The notes under the pieces are model-generated. The model saw only the letters and a list, made by a program, of their open reading frames with translations. It ran no database searches and was not told the origin of the DNA. From Sacculina carcini (taxonomy: Eukaryota; Arthropoda; Thecostraca; Sacculinidae), in contig OU696571.1 of NCBI GenBank assembly GCA_916048095.2, positions 9,686,449 through 9,750,448 on the forward strand: DNA of 64,000 nucleotides, in the 5' to 3' direction. The translations under genes and the position numbers were made by a program. This document shows, piece by piece, positions 19,158-29,504 of the stretch. How positions within the stretch are numbered: the first letter of the stretch is position 1; every line of letters starts with the position of its first letter.

Positions 19158-19313
19158 TGTGGGTCATCGGTAGTACCGCCATCTGTTGGCCGGGTTTTAA
19201 TCCAGTGTAGTACTTCAGGTCATTGACTCGTATGTATGTTCGTGTGTTGCCATTGAGTCTTGTGTGCGAATTATATCAGTTGTGCTCTATCTGCGTGTTT
19301 GACGGTTGCTACA
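19158..19313 (+). repeat. 3' LTR of Gyp1-related element
   Basis: 156 bp, starting TGTGGG after AGGGGGAAGC and ending GCTACA. It has the same length and ends as the Gyp1 LTR but mostly different internal sequence, so it belongs to a sister family. Confidence 0.75.
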
Positions 19314-19765
19314 AGAGGATGGAGCGAGAACAACGATGATGAATTTAAAGCACTAAGAGAGTCCGATAGATCTGAAAACAATGAAAATGAAGATGAGGGA
19401 ATAAAAACCAGGACAAGCAGGATAGCGTAAAGCTCAGCCGTGTAAATGGAGACGATCAGTGGGAGCGTGCTCAAGCGGCACGTACCCCCACTTACAAACG
19501 CACAACCCACACCGCTGGTCGACAACATCAGTGAACACGGCAGTATACGGTGTAGGTCAAGCGCGAGTCCAACGTGACCCCTACACACCGACCCGTGCGT
19601 TGGAATGAAAGAGCACTGCCGTACAATTCCACTTCCATGTCAGGGCACGCACCTCGACGGCGGCAGAAATGTTCACCGACCGTTTTGGACGTCGAGAAGC
19701 GGAAGCCGTTACGTGTTCCCCAAGTCTCTATTTTGTTCACTGCCAGCTGCGCAGTGCGCCACAAG
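19314..19765 (-). pseudogene. LINE-I fragment with internal deletion
   Basis: On the minus strand the RT end (MNKIETWGTRNGFRFSTSK-like, CRRRGACPDMEVELYGS, GVTLDSRLTYT) is joined directly to the RNase H region (GVGCAFVSGGTC, YTAELYAILL). The intervening segment present in the LINE-I copy at about 57645-58255 is missing. The junction shows a 2-base CG overlap. The fragment abuts the LTR ending at 19313. Confidence 0.85.
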
Positions 19766-19945
19766 TGTCTTTCAATTCTATAAATTAATTAATTAGCATA
19801 ACCAAATATAATAAACATTAATATACCCAATACGCGTGCCACAATTGTATCATGTGCGCCGAATTTGTCTCACAATTCTATAAATTAATTTAATTGTACA
19901 CTCGTGCTTGCGCACTATATATACCACATATAAACCATCTCTCTT

Positions 19946-20020
19946 GAACCTCTACAATGGCCGAACTGCGTAAAACTCTGCTCGAACCCCGAGGACCTCG
20001 GTTCGAATCCCAGCCAGGTA
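19946..20020 (+). repeat. tRNA-like SINE head
   Basis: It contains a box A-like TGGCCGAACTG and a perfect box B GGTTCGAATCC, about 45 bases apart. The stems pair poorly (the T-arm has a mismatch), which argues for a tRNA-derived SINE or pseudogene rather than a functional tRNA. A-rich (AATAAATAAAT)-like sequence follows at 20060-20150. Confidence 0.5.
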
Positions 20021-20159
20021 AATACTTTCTTCACTCACTCGACACTACACCCTACACACAAATAATCAAAGTAAATAAGATGAATATGGTAAAATCAATA
20101 AAATAAATGAAATGAATAAAATTAATAAATTAATAAATAAATAAATTGATTCAAATATG

Positions 20160-20335
20160 TATAGATGTCGCTGCTGCATTAACAGGTACCACCGCTCACC
20201 ATAGATGACACCACTTCCGGTCAGGTCAGGTATAGACGGCGACACTGGTCAAGTATGGTGGGCGCAACTGGTTAGGTATAGATGGTGCCACTGGTCAAGT
20301 ATAGTGGGCGTCACTTCCGGTGGGGGAACCTATGA
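20160..20335 (+). repeat. Degenerate minisatellite
   Basis: Imperfect repeats built around GGTCAGGTATAGATGG and CACTGGTCAAGTATAGTGGGCG, about 45 bp apart. The rest of 20336-21200 shows no gene; its right part probably contains the left LTR of Gyp4, possibly beginning TGTAAAACATG near 20671, but I cannot fix the ends. Confidence 0.55.
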
Positions 20336-21224
20336 CGTCATCTATGACGGTGGGGAGGGGTATGGGGGTATGACATCATACTTAGACCACGCCCACTTGT
20401 GACGTCCTATATGTCACAAAGTCCCCCGGCCTACTACTTTACTTATTTGTTCACGTGTCATGGTAATTAATGTATTGTGTTGTTTTAAAGGTGCACTGTT
20501 GTGTATGTTTATATGTGTGTTATGATGTTTTAATGTTTTATTTATTATCACTTTATAAATGCACAAACATGCATGTCTATATTTGCGGCACGTATGTTAT
20601 TGCATGTATATGTTATGGAGTGTGTTGTGTATTGCTTTATGTGTGCAATTGATGTCTCGCGTCGCGTTCCCTGTAAAACATGTCATTCTGCGCATTGCGC
20701 AAGTAGACCCATGTAGCGCGGATTTATGTGAGTATCGGACAACTTCCGGTGAGCGCGCTCATTGTCCGATACTAGCATAAATTCAAAATACACTTAGGCA
20801 CGCGCAGAGCGATGTGAAGGACCGCTCATCGCTCGCCGTTAAGTGCCTCAAGATCTCGCCCTATTCGACTCGCTCATTTTTGCTCTGTGTATTATCAACC
20901 TGTGTGTATCGTCGATCTACGTGTGTCATCGACGAGTGTTTGCATTGTTTGCGGACGGCGCCAATATAGCGTTCGAGAAAACTCGTGTTCTCTGCTAATC
21001 GGCCAAATACATCAAGCTGCTCTTTTAAGAGCATTTTATTAGCGAATAATTTAACCCCGCCTTTTGAAAGGCGAATTGTCATTTGCGAATTCAACGCATT
21101 GTACAGTCTTTGTAAATACTAAGCGAATTTAACGCAATTGTACAAGCGTTTCCGGTGTCGTTGACAAACGCGTGTTTGTCAACATTGGCGTAGCAATGTC
21201 TACCAACAGGTAGCAATGTCTACC

Positions 21225-21236
21225 TGGTGACCCCGA
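21225..21236 (+). promoter_or_regulatory. Gyp4 primer binding site (tRNA-Trp type)
   Basis: TGGTGACCCCGA, the same as in Gyp1. Just upstream, GTAGCAATGTCTACC is present twice (21190-21222). Confidence 0.75.
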
Positions 21237-21237
21237 G

Positions 21238-22155
21238 TTGAATACAGCCACCGACACGCAGATCGCCAGCGCGCAATCGTACCAGCCTCGCAGGCCAGCA
21301 ACGACATTCAGACTGCCGACGTTTTTACCTGAAGACCCCGAAGTTTGGCTGGTCCAGGTCGAGTGTGCTTTCGATGTCGCCGGCATCGACAACGACGAAA
21401 CGCGTTTCAAGTTGGTGGTCGCCAACTTGCCAGCACACATCGTCACACAGGTCCGTGATGTTTTACGCGGTCTCAAATCGTTTTCCGCTCTCAGCACGGC
21501 CCTGCAGGAACGTCTTGCTCAATCACACGCCAGTCGCCTTGAAGCAATGCTTTCAAAGCAGCAGCTCGGCGACCAACAACCAACGACTCTTCTGCGGTCT
21601 ATGCGACACAAGCTGTTAATCGCCGGCAACGTACCTGCAGACTCAGGGCTGCTCAGGACACTATTTTTGCAGAGACTCCCACAGGCAGCACGAGCGGCCT
21701 TTTCCCTACTGCCTGCGACTACCCCTCTCGACGAGCTGGCCGGAGCTGCTGACCGGTACATGGAAGCCAGCGGCATGAATACGCCGCAACTAGCAGCCAA
21801 TCATGTGCAGTCAGTGCCACACGCTCAAGAGAGTACGGACGACGGTCGCAGCGATTTGTGCCAAGCTGTATCTTCGCTGGTAGATACGGTCCATCAGCTC
21901 GAGTTGACCAACAGAGGCCTGGAGTCCGCACTGGCCGGAGGATCTGCAGAGAGCGAGCCGCGATTCGCCCCAAGGAGTGAGGGCCGCGCAAGATCGACAT
22001 TACGCCGATCTGTTCGTCAGCAGTCGCCATCTCCACGACGAGGTCAGTCAGTACCAACACACTCACCTGCACAAACGTACGTCCAGCCACCATCAACTCT
22101 CTGCTGGTACCACGAGCAGTTTGGCGCGGCCGCGCGTCGCTGCAGACCACCTTGA
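21238..22155 (+). pseudogene. gag: Gyp4 Gag
   Basis: About 305 codons are open. The N-terminal part (FRLPTFLPEDPEVWLVQVEC) and the middle (LANLP-like, LRTLFLQRLP, AGAADRYME) are typical of this Gag family, followed by an Arg/Ser-rich region. The zinc box CWYHEQFGAAARRCRPP lacks its last Cys because TGA 22153-22155 stands at exactly that codon. There is no in-frame ATG near the start; the frame opens at TTG 21238, so translation start is lost or non-AUG. I therefore call it a pseudogene. Confidence 0.82.
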
Positions 22156-22497
22156 TCTTGGTCTTTGAACTAGACAGCCCCCAGCAAGTAGCGCAATGCT
22201 CGGGTGGCTGCTCTACTGACGCGCCGCTGCTCTTCATTCGTGACAAGACCAGCGGAACAAAGTATCTTGTGGATATGGGCGCTCAAGTGAGTGTGGTACC
22301 ACCGACGCCGCACCCCAATCAAAACCTGACACCGACGACACAGCGACTCACCGCCGCAAACGGATCCGAAATTTGAGTTTACGGCAAACGCAGCATCACC
22401 ATCCGCTTTGAAAACAATGAAAAGATTCGATGAGATTTCGTAGTTGCGCAAGTCAACATGGCAATCATCGGAGCTGATTTTCTGCACGTGCACCTAG
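22152..22497 (+). pseudogene. Gyp4 protease remnant
   Basis: In the -1 frame relative to gag: TKYLVDMGAQVSVVPP, where the active-site Thr/Ser of D(T/S)G is replaced by Met. Stops follow at about 22374 and 22430, and the closing IIGADFL motif is visible at about 22466-22486. The Asp is kept but DMG would not be expected to work. Confidence 0.75.
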
Positions 22498-23600
22498 AGA
22501 TGCGACCTAAAAAAACCGACGTTTTTTGCTAAAAAACCTCGACCAAAACAAAACGTTTTTTTTCTTTTTTTTGAAGAGTCATGCAAATAATTCAAATTAT
22601 GGGAATGATATATTTGGGATGTAAAATGATTGATTTTTTATCAACACATGAGTTATTCATTCTATAAGTGACCTTATCAAATTGAATTATCATTAAATAT
22701 GCACAATATAATTGTTATAATGTGTCTGAAAGCCCTAATATTATTGTTTGCACGGTACTGTGCGGCACTTCTATGTACAGTACAGTTTTGCATTCAATTA
22801 TTGAGTTAATCATTGTGTAAGAAAGCAGGGTTTGAGAACTGTTTTTTCTGCTAAAATCTGAAACTATTTTAAAAAAAACAACAGGTGGCATAATTTATTA
22901 TTAGTTTTTACATATTACTTTTTTCCTACCAGAAATGAACTACGTTGATTACGTTGATAATGAACTACGTTGATACTAGCTTCATCATTTCATTCAGCAG
23001 ATCAATTATTTGCAAATATAAAAGTGCAAACGCTGCAAATATTTACACAAATACTACAAATATGCACACAAATTTAGTGTCCCTAATGAGACTACGAATA
23101 AAAGCGGGTCGCCAGAAAAACGGACAATATTTCCGGACAACCAGAAAAACGGACAATAAACGGACAACCAGAAAAACGGACAATATTTCCGTGTAGGAAA
23201 AAAACAACTGAGGAAATATATTTAATGTACAAAAACATATTTGAACACAAATAACTACATCAAAGAAACTTTGACAACAAACGGTTTTGAAGCGGGAAGA
23301 TAAACCGGAATTAACTCGCCGAAATGTATTATAATGAAACAGTGCAACTATGCGTGTGTTTTGGTGAATTTGGACGGACAAGTGTGCCCGGTGTGAACAG
23401 CGGCGGCGGTTTTTCTGAAAACGCGAAGCAAAATGTAAAGCAAATACATAATCGATGTGTAGGCAAATACGCAACTGATGAGCACGTACATCAAACGTAC
23501 AGACACACGAGATTTCTGCAATATCTAACGGCAAAAAAACGATATACATAAACACAGGCGAATATACCAATTTCAGGCGATAAACAAAAATACAGCTCAC
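22498..23600. other. AT-rich sequence with short tandem repeats
   Basis: It contains poly-T runs near 22556, a (CACAAATACTACAAATATG)-like stretch near 23045, and tandem CCAGAAAAACGGACAATA units at about 23112-23190. No gene recognised. The left boundary of the Pao1 LTR may lie near the right end. Confidence 0.5.
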
Positions 23601-24084
23601 CTCGCAGTCTTTCTTCTCCCTTAGATGTCACAGTTTATCAAGCAAAATTGTCAGGCTTTTTGACGCTATGACCAAACCAAAAATGACACTCCCCGAGATG
23701 GCTGCTATGTTGCAAACCCGTACGGCGACATTGCAATAAGCGATTGAACTAAGATCAGTGCGCGGCATCTAGCGATCGATTTCTAATTACTAGTTTACAT
23801 AACACTATTAAGCACACTATTAAACACACAATCACATAAAGCACAATTTGAAGCGTGGCGGCAACATCCTCCCCCCGTGACTGCGTCACCTCTTGGAACC
23901 GCCACGGAACATGGTTCTGCTTGTCGGCCGTCGAGCTGTTGTAGCAGTTTCAAGTCGTCCTGGTACAGCTAGTGCAGACTATTGCACGTACAACTCCTCG
24001 GAAGACGCAGGCAGCTTATCAGGTAGGTGTAAGTGTTTCTGTAGTGTGTGAGTGTGTATGCGTACGGTAGAATATTAAGCAAAG

Positions 24085-25700
24085 CGGCAGAGTTTAGATA
24101 CAGGTCTTTTATAGGTAGATCCGTTTGCCGTACGAACATCAACTATTCGTATCCTCCAATCTTTAACAGGGTATGTCTCCACTACCCTAGCTAACGGCCA
24201 ATGGCCTCTAGCTTAGATCTCGTCCACCAGTAAAACCACATCATCCTTCTTCAGGTTCTCTGCTTCGGAGGTCCATTTCCGCCTGGCCAGCAAAGTTGGT
24301 ACGTATTCTTTTAACCAGAGTTTCCACAGCTAGTCAATGAGAGCTTGCGATTGCCGCCATCTTTTACGACCGATAGCATCCTCCCTGGTAAACAGACAAG
24401 GAGAAAGGTTTGCTTCCACCGATCCGAGCAGAAAATGCTCCGGTGTCAATGGTTCGATATCCCTCATATCAGAGCTGACATAAGTTAATGGTCGACTGTT
24501 GACGATAAATTCGACCTCTGTCACGACAGTCTGTAGCACTTCGTCCGTGAGGCGCAAACTCTTCAGGACTACCTTCAGAGCGCGTTTTACCGTGCCCACC
24601 AGTCTTTCCCATACTCCCCCCATATGAGGAGCGCCAGGAGGGTTGAACTTACAAGTGATCTCACGTTGACTCAGAGAATCTATGATGCGTGCCTGATTCC
24701 ACTCCTTTATACCCTCGCGCAACTCGTGTTCACCACCCACGAGGTTGCGTCCGTTGTCTGATATAATCTTTGACGGCTTACCTCGTCTGGCAAAAAACTT
24801 CCTGAGAGCCATCAGGAAGCTATCAGTGTCAAGACTATGTGTGATCTCTAAATGTACAGCTCTCACTGGCATACAGGTGATAAGAAGCAGGTACCGTTTC
24901 TCGAATTTTTTATGCTTCCTTACCTCGAAGGGACCGAGAAAGTTCAAGCCGACTACATTGAAGGGACGAACAGAGTCAAACCTGTCTGCTGGAATATCGG
25001 CCATTCTTGGTGGATGTGGAAGAGCACGCCGTTTGGCACAAAACGCGCAGTGGAGTAGAACGCTCTTGATAAGTGGTCTGCCTTTTGGTATCCAGTATCG
25101 ATATCGTACTTCATTTAAAGTGTGCTCTAATCCAAAGTGAGCGTTCTCTACATGAGCTCTTGAGATAATTAGCCGCGTTAAAACAGCCTCTCTTCGTAAG
25201 ATAATAGGGTGTTTGACGCTAAGAGAAACGTTAGCCTCCCTTATCCGAGGAATGCGAGTTCCGAGGCGTCACAGAATATGTGGAGCTTCAGTAGTGCCGT
25301 TTCATCTGCGGTGTCGCTAACCTTGAAGCAACGACTTACTCCAACGTCACACAGGTGCTCAGCCTGTTGACACCATGACAGCCATCGATTTCTGTGGTTG
25401 TCTTCCAGAATTTCGTCCCATTGAAGTTTGGCTGCCCAGATCTCCTGCAACATAATCTTTGCTAAGGTCGTGAACGGTGAAAAAACCTAGTGGGTCAAAT
25501 ACTGACGCCACACATTCAAGCACGCTGCGTTTAGTAGGCTCCAAATGCGGCGGATGGTACTTGACACTGAGCGTGTCGCTGCACGTGTTCCATGTGTACC
25601 CCAACGTTTTTTGTTCTGCATCGGTCGGAGTTGAGACGTTCGGCTCGACACTGTGTTCTGTCGATGGTACTGCTTTCAGTATTTCTTCATCGTTGCTGTT
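24085..25700 (-). pseudogene. Pao1 pol: RNase H region and integrase
   Basis: After the stop that ends the RT segment, the same frame continues with LGYTWNTCSDTLS and RSVLECVASVFDPLGFF, a block typical of BEL/Pao Pol just after the RT core. A frameshift follows at about 25450. The integrase core (from about 25004) has VVGLNFLGPF, IISDNGRNL and GGVWERLVGTVKRAL. The first acidic position is Asn (GLNF) where the family has GxDF, so the integrase is probably inactive. The C-terminal region carries further stops and ends near 24085. Confidence 0.82.
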
Positions 25701-26540
25701 TTACTTGTGGAGGTGAAATCCACCTCGTTTGAGAGCCTCTATTGTGCTGACCATGATCTCTTTAGCGGCACCCTTGGTCTTTTCAGATATTAAAAAATCG
25801 TCAACGTAGAAGTTCCGCTGTATAGCCGTAGCATTCTTCGCTCCCGCAGGTGTTGAGTCACAATGATCTACTGCTACTCTTGAGAGGATGAAGTTTGCGA
25901 CTGATGGGCTGCATTTAGCATCAAATATATGCACTTGCATTTGATTAATATCACACCTCGCGTCTTTGCGGAAGTCTCTCCAGAGTAAACGTAGCGCGGG
26001 CTGATCGCCATTCTTCACACGGATTTGGGAAAACCTTTGCTGGATGTCTTCCGCTATAGCGTATCTATTCTCTCGGAACCGAAGAAGAACAGGTGCGAGG
26101 TTCTGCAGTAGATCGGGACCTCTCAGCAATTTATCATTTAGCGAGGCACCTTGATACTTTGCTGCAGCGTCGAAGACAAGTCTCACTTTGTTGCCTTTTC
26201 GTGGATTCACTACGGGATGATGGGGCAGAAGCCGACTCATTTTCTGTGTCTCCTTGAGCTCTACAGAATTCAGCTTGCAGGCAAAGTTGTTGTCCAACAG
26301 AGACTGCACTTGTTGTGCGTAAGCTTCAGCGAGGTCAGGTTCTTTCATCAGGCGCCTCTCCAAACTGTTGAGACGACGCGACGCCATGGTGTAATTATCG
26401 GGAAACTTCACGTCTTCTTTCCATCGGAGACCAACTTCATAATATTCTCCCTTCTGTACGGAGGTTTCTTCCAGTATACGCAAAGCGCGCTGATCTTCCT
26501 TTGAGCGAACGGGCTCTCCTTGATATTTACATCCAAACGA
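25701..26540 (-). pseudogene. Pao1 reverse transcriptase
   Basis: Open from about 26483 to TAA at 25698-25700. It includes YYEVGLRWKEDVKFPDNY, LPHHPVVNPRKGNKVRLVFD with the Pao-type motif NPRK, and the catalytic FYVDDFLIS. One in-frame TAG (26538-26540) separates it from the protease segment, and one TAA separates it from the downstream part, all in the same frame. Few mutations would be needed to explain the loss, so decay is moderate. Confidence 0.87.
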
Positions 26541-27830
26541 CTATGTGCTCCACCAAGTCTTGAGCTGCTCGGTGAGTTGTGAACTTCCCTCCTCGACGGC
26601 GATGTACATCACATTTTTCCCATGGTGGATATTTAGCCCAGATACCTGGCCTGTCAATGTCCAGCCGAACGCTGTTTTAACGCCGACCGGCTGGTTCTGT
26701 CTTCCTTTTCGAATGTCGATTTGGACTACCGCTTCCAAAACGTTGGCTCCAAACAGCAAGCGGATTTTGTCACCAATCAGGTGTGGCAGGTCGATATCCT
26801 CCAGGTGCACCCATTTATGCAAGCGCCTTCTGAAGTCAAATTTAGGCTCAGCTACGTTCAATTGCCTTACCATAAATACTTCTGGGACGTGAATAATTTT
26901 TTGGTCAGAAGCTTGTACAGACTGTAAGTCGAGTGACAAAGGCTGGGACACTTGGGCTGGTCCACTTCCCACAGCGTTCCGCCACGTGAGCATTTGCGTC
27001 TCTCCGCGCAGCCCCAATTCTTCCAGTACTGAAGACTCGCACAGCGACGTTTGCGCTCCTGGATCTAGCAGCGCGTTAACACGCACTTTGCGTCCATCTA
27101 CGCCAAGTATGTCCACTGGGACTACTTGAAGCAGCACTGTGTTGTTGTGCGTGGCCACCGTTGCTGACGTTCTCTCTGTTGGATGAATTGTCTTGGCGTC
27201 GGTGACTTCCGACGTTGGCCTTGCCGCCGTCGTGACCCGAGTGCTGCCATGCAGACATTCGTGGTTTCGCATGCGACACCCATCGATGCCACACTTCTTT
27301 ACTGTCCTACAATTATTCACACCATGGCCTTTGCGCAGGCAGTAGAAACAGATGTTGCCCTTAGCAACAATCTCTGCCCTCTCATCGAGCGACTTTGCCA
27401 TGAATCCTGAACATTCATACAACTTATACATGACATCGCAATGAGGACAACGGACTGGTAGTTTACTCGACGGAATCACATTCAATGAGACACGTTGCGC
27501 TACTTGATGATCGGTTCTTTTCGGCTGCAGCCTGTCAGTCGTTGGTGGTGGATGCTGCGCTTTATGGTAAATACTATCCAGATAAAGTGAAGCTTTAACT
27601 CGTTCCGCCAGCCAATTATCTATAATGATCATGTCTGGTTTCATTCGGTTTCGACTCAATGATGAGACGTATTCTGCCCAGTTTCGCTTGAGTGGTGTTG
27701 GAAGTTTCTCAGCGACACGGCGTGTGTTCTCGGAACTCTTTAGATCGCTTGAAAACCCACGTTGTTGCATTATTGTTAACAGCACTGGGAATTTTTGCAT
27801 GGAATTTCTCTAAAACTCCTGAGTCCGAGT
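26541..27830 (-). pseudogene. Pao1 gag C-terminus and protease
   Basis: The open frame contains the Pao-type cysteine array (CPHCDVMYKLYECSGF, CFYCLRKGHGVNNC, then CGIDGCRMRNHECLH), followed by an aspartic protease VNALLDPGAQTSLC. Most BEL/Pao proteases have DSGA or DTGA here; Pro in the second position is unusual. A frameshift near 27800 separates this from the N-terminal gag. Confidence 0.82.
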
Positions 27831-28279
27831 TAGACGTAATTGGGAACGAAAAAACGTCCTTCAGTACTACGCGGACCACGTCATCTTCGTTGCCGTATCT
27901 ATCTTCGAGAGCGCGTATGGCTTGCGGATACATATTACCGTCGTACATGAAACCGGCTACGATGTGTTTTGCCGCGCCTGTCACCGCAGATTGGATGTGC
28001 AACATTTTTTCTCGATTAGTTATCGCGGGTTGATCATGCACCAATGAGTGAAACAGCGCAGACCACCTGCGCCATTCTGCCGGCTGCCCGTTGCATTGTG
28101 GTAAAGTTAACCGTGGGAGGTATGTCGTAGGAAAATAAGCCGGATAAACAGGCGCTGTCGCTATGTTTGAGGCAGTTGGTTGAAAAATAGGAGCCGATGG
28201 ATTCAATTTATGTCGTGCCTGCAAATCAGCTTCACTGGCCATTGACTTTGCATTCGGCGCAGCATCGAGACACGGTATT
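27709..28279 (-). pseudogene. gag: Pao1 gag N-terminal part
   Basis: The frame from about 28270 contains LPRLTLPQCNGQPAEWRRW and FHSLVHDQPAITNREKMLH, the conserved start of BEL/Pao Gag, then YPQAIRALEDRYGNED. Upstream of 28279 the frame runs antisense into Gyp3 gag and is not Pao sequence. The missing 5' end includes the start codon and LTR. Confidence 0.8.
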
Positions 28280-28917
28280 TTCACGCCGTGGCAGCATTGC
28301 CGCCTGCTGTGACATCGCGCATCAGCCCACAGGTAATGGAAAGTCATTGTTACTCGCAGCTCAAAGAGGCGTTGGAGAACATGTTTTCCAAGACAAAATC
28401 CGAAGTATTCGAGGATCTTCTCTCCAGGCTGACATTGGCAGGCCGCCCCTCAGCAGCGCTATCGGAGCTCCGGCGGACGTCGGCCAGTGTGGGAGCTGGA
28501 GACGACCTTGTGCGGCACAAGTTCTTAAAATCATTGCCGCCTGCGATTACTTCCGCCCTGGCAGCGCAGCAGGACTTATCGCTCGACCAGATGGGATCAC
28601 TGGCGGATGAGCTGGTACCGCTGGTGAGCTCACCGTGCATGTCCGTGGATAACATTCACGGGATATCAGCATCAAGTTCACAGCAACGGTATCAGGGGCA
28701 GGAGCGAGCTGCCAATAGCCGGCGTGAATATCTGCATGCTGGTCTGCGTCCCTTCCGGCGGGGTCAGCGCCCACAGGTGTGCCGGGCACACATATTCTTC
28801 GGTGAGCAGGCCCGCACCTGTAAGCCGTGGTGTCGCTGGCCAAACAAAAACCCGAATATTCAGGTGGAGCCATCGTCTCGCTCAGCGTCGCCAGCTCGCC
28901 AGCAGCCGGAAAACTGA
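28279..28917 (+). pseudogene. gag: Gyp3 Gag, N-terminus missing
   Basis: Open from the junction to TGA 28915-28917. It aligns with Gyp2 Gag from FHAxxALP onwards and keeps the zinc box CRAHIFFGEQARTCKPWC (CX2HX9CX3C). The last codons are GAA-AAC-TGA, as in Gyp2 (GAA-AAC-TAG). Confidence 0.85.
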
Positions 28918-28972
28918 CTGGGCAGGTAGGCTCCGCTGTGACAGCGCACCTGCCTCTCTTGCAGATCACAGC
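28908..28972 (+). promoter_or_regulatory. Gyp3 -1 frameshift signal: heptamer plus pseudoknot
   Basis: GGAAAAC (28908-28914) abuts the gag stop. After a 6-nt spacer, 28921-28927 (GGCAGGT) pairs with 28948-28954 (ACCTGCC), 7 bp. Loop bases GCTGTGA (28935-28941) pair perfectly with TCACAGC (28966-28972), 7 bp. The loop could alternatively fold locally (CGCTG with CAGCG). The layout matches Gyp2, with different but still complementary stem sequences. Confidence 0.7.
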
Positions 28973-29504
28973 AGTCGTGTACGCTCACAAACTAAACTTC
29001 ATCGTCGATACAGGGGCGGCGGCATCAATTGTACCCCCGTCAGTGGTGTCGGTGACAGCAGTTCAGCCTAGTGCTGTGAGTCTCAGCTCGGCCGCAGGTC
29101 AATCTATCAGCGTGCACGGTGAAGTAAATTTGCAGCTGGGTGTACGCTGCCTACGTCGCGAATTTTCATGGACGTTTGTTGTTGCTGAAGTGACACAGCC
29201 GATCATAGGGCAAGATTTTCTCGCAGATTTCGGCCTCGTTGTTGATTGCCGACGCCGGCGAGTTTTTGACCCGAGCACTGAAATGGCAACAGAGTGTGCG
29301 GTCTCCCAAGTGGCTACATGTGGCTTGGTCGTTAACGACATCTCGCCGCTACCGACAGATGTTCAGCATCTACTTGGCCAGTTCCCAGCACTAACGTCTA
29401 CTGCTTCTGCAAATGCATCGCCTGATGTTAGCTGCAGTGTCACTCACTCCATCGACACGGGTAGTGCAGCGCCGACGTTTGCGTCTCCTCGGCGGCTCCG
29501 CTGA
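28914..29504 (+). pseudogene. Gyp3 protease
   Basis: The -1 frame after gag reads KLTGQVGSAVTAHLPLL, then the active site FIVDTGAAASIVPP and the IIGQDFLADFGLVVDC closing motif. It continues into the linker (VTHSIDTGSAAPTFASP) and stops at 29502-29504, just past the point where the RT domain has been deleted. The protease itself looks intact. Confidence 0.85.

Larger units (their letters stand above)
21225..22497 (+). mobile_element. Gyp4: truncated CsRn1-like Gypsy element
   Basis: A tRNA-Trp-type primer site is followed by gag and the start of protease, then the element stops abruptly in AT-rich DNA near 22497. There is no RT, integrase or right LTR. Confidence 0.8.
23601..28279 (-). mobile_element. 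Pao1: degenerate BEL/Pao element
   Basis: Minus-strand element with gag, zinc knuckles, protease, RT, RNase H region and integrase in BEL/Pao order. The polypurine tract (ACGGGGGGAGGA, minus strand, 23867-23877) fixes the right edge of its 3' LTR at 23866, which begins TGTTGCCGCC. The far end of that LTR is uncertain (23601 is a placeholder). The 5' LTR is absent: at about 28279 the element is joined head to head with Gyp3. Confidence 0.82.

Noticed and set aside
19946-20020. Functional tRNA gene
   Set aside because: Box B is perfect but the T-arm mismatches and no cloverleaf with a clear anticodon arm could be drawn.
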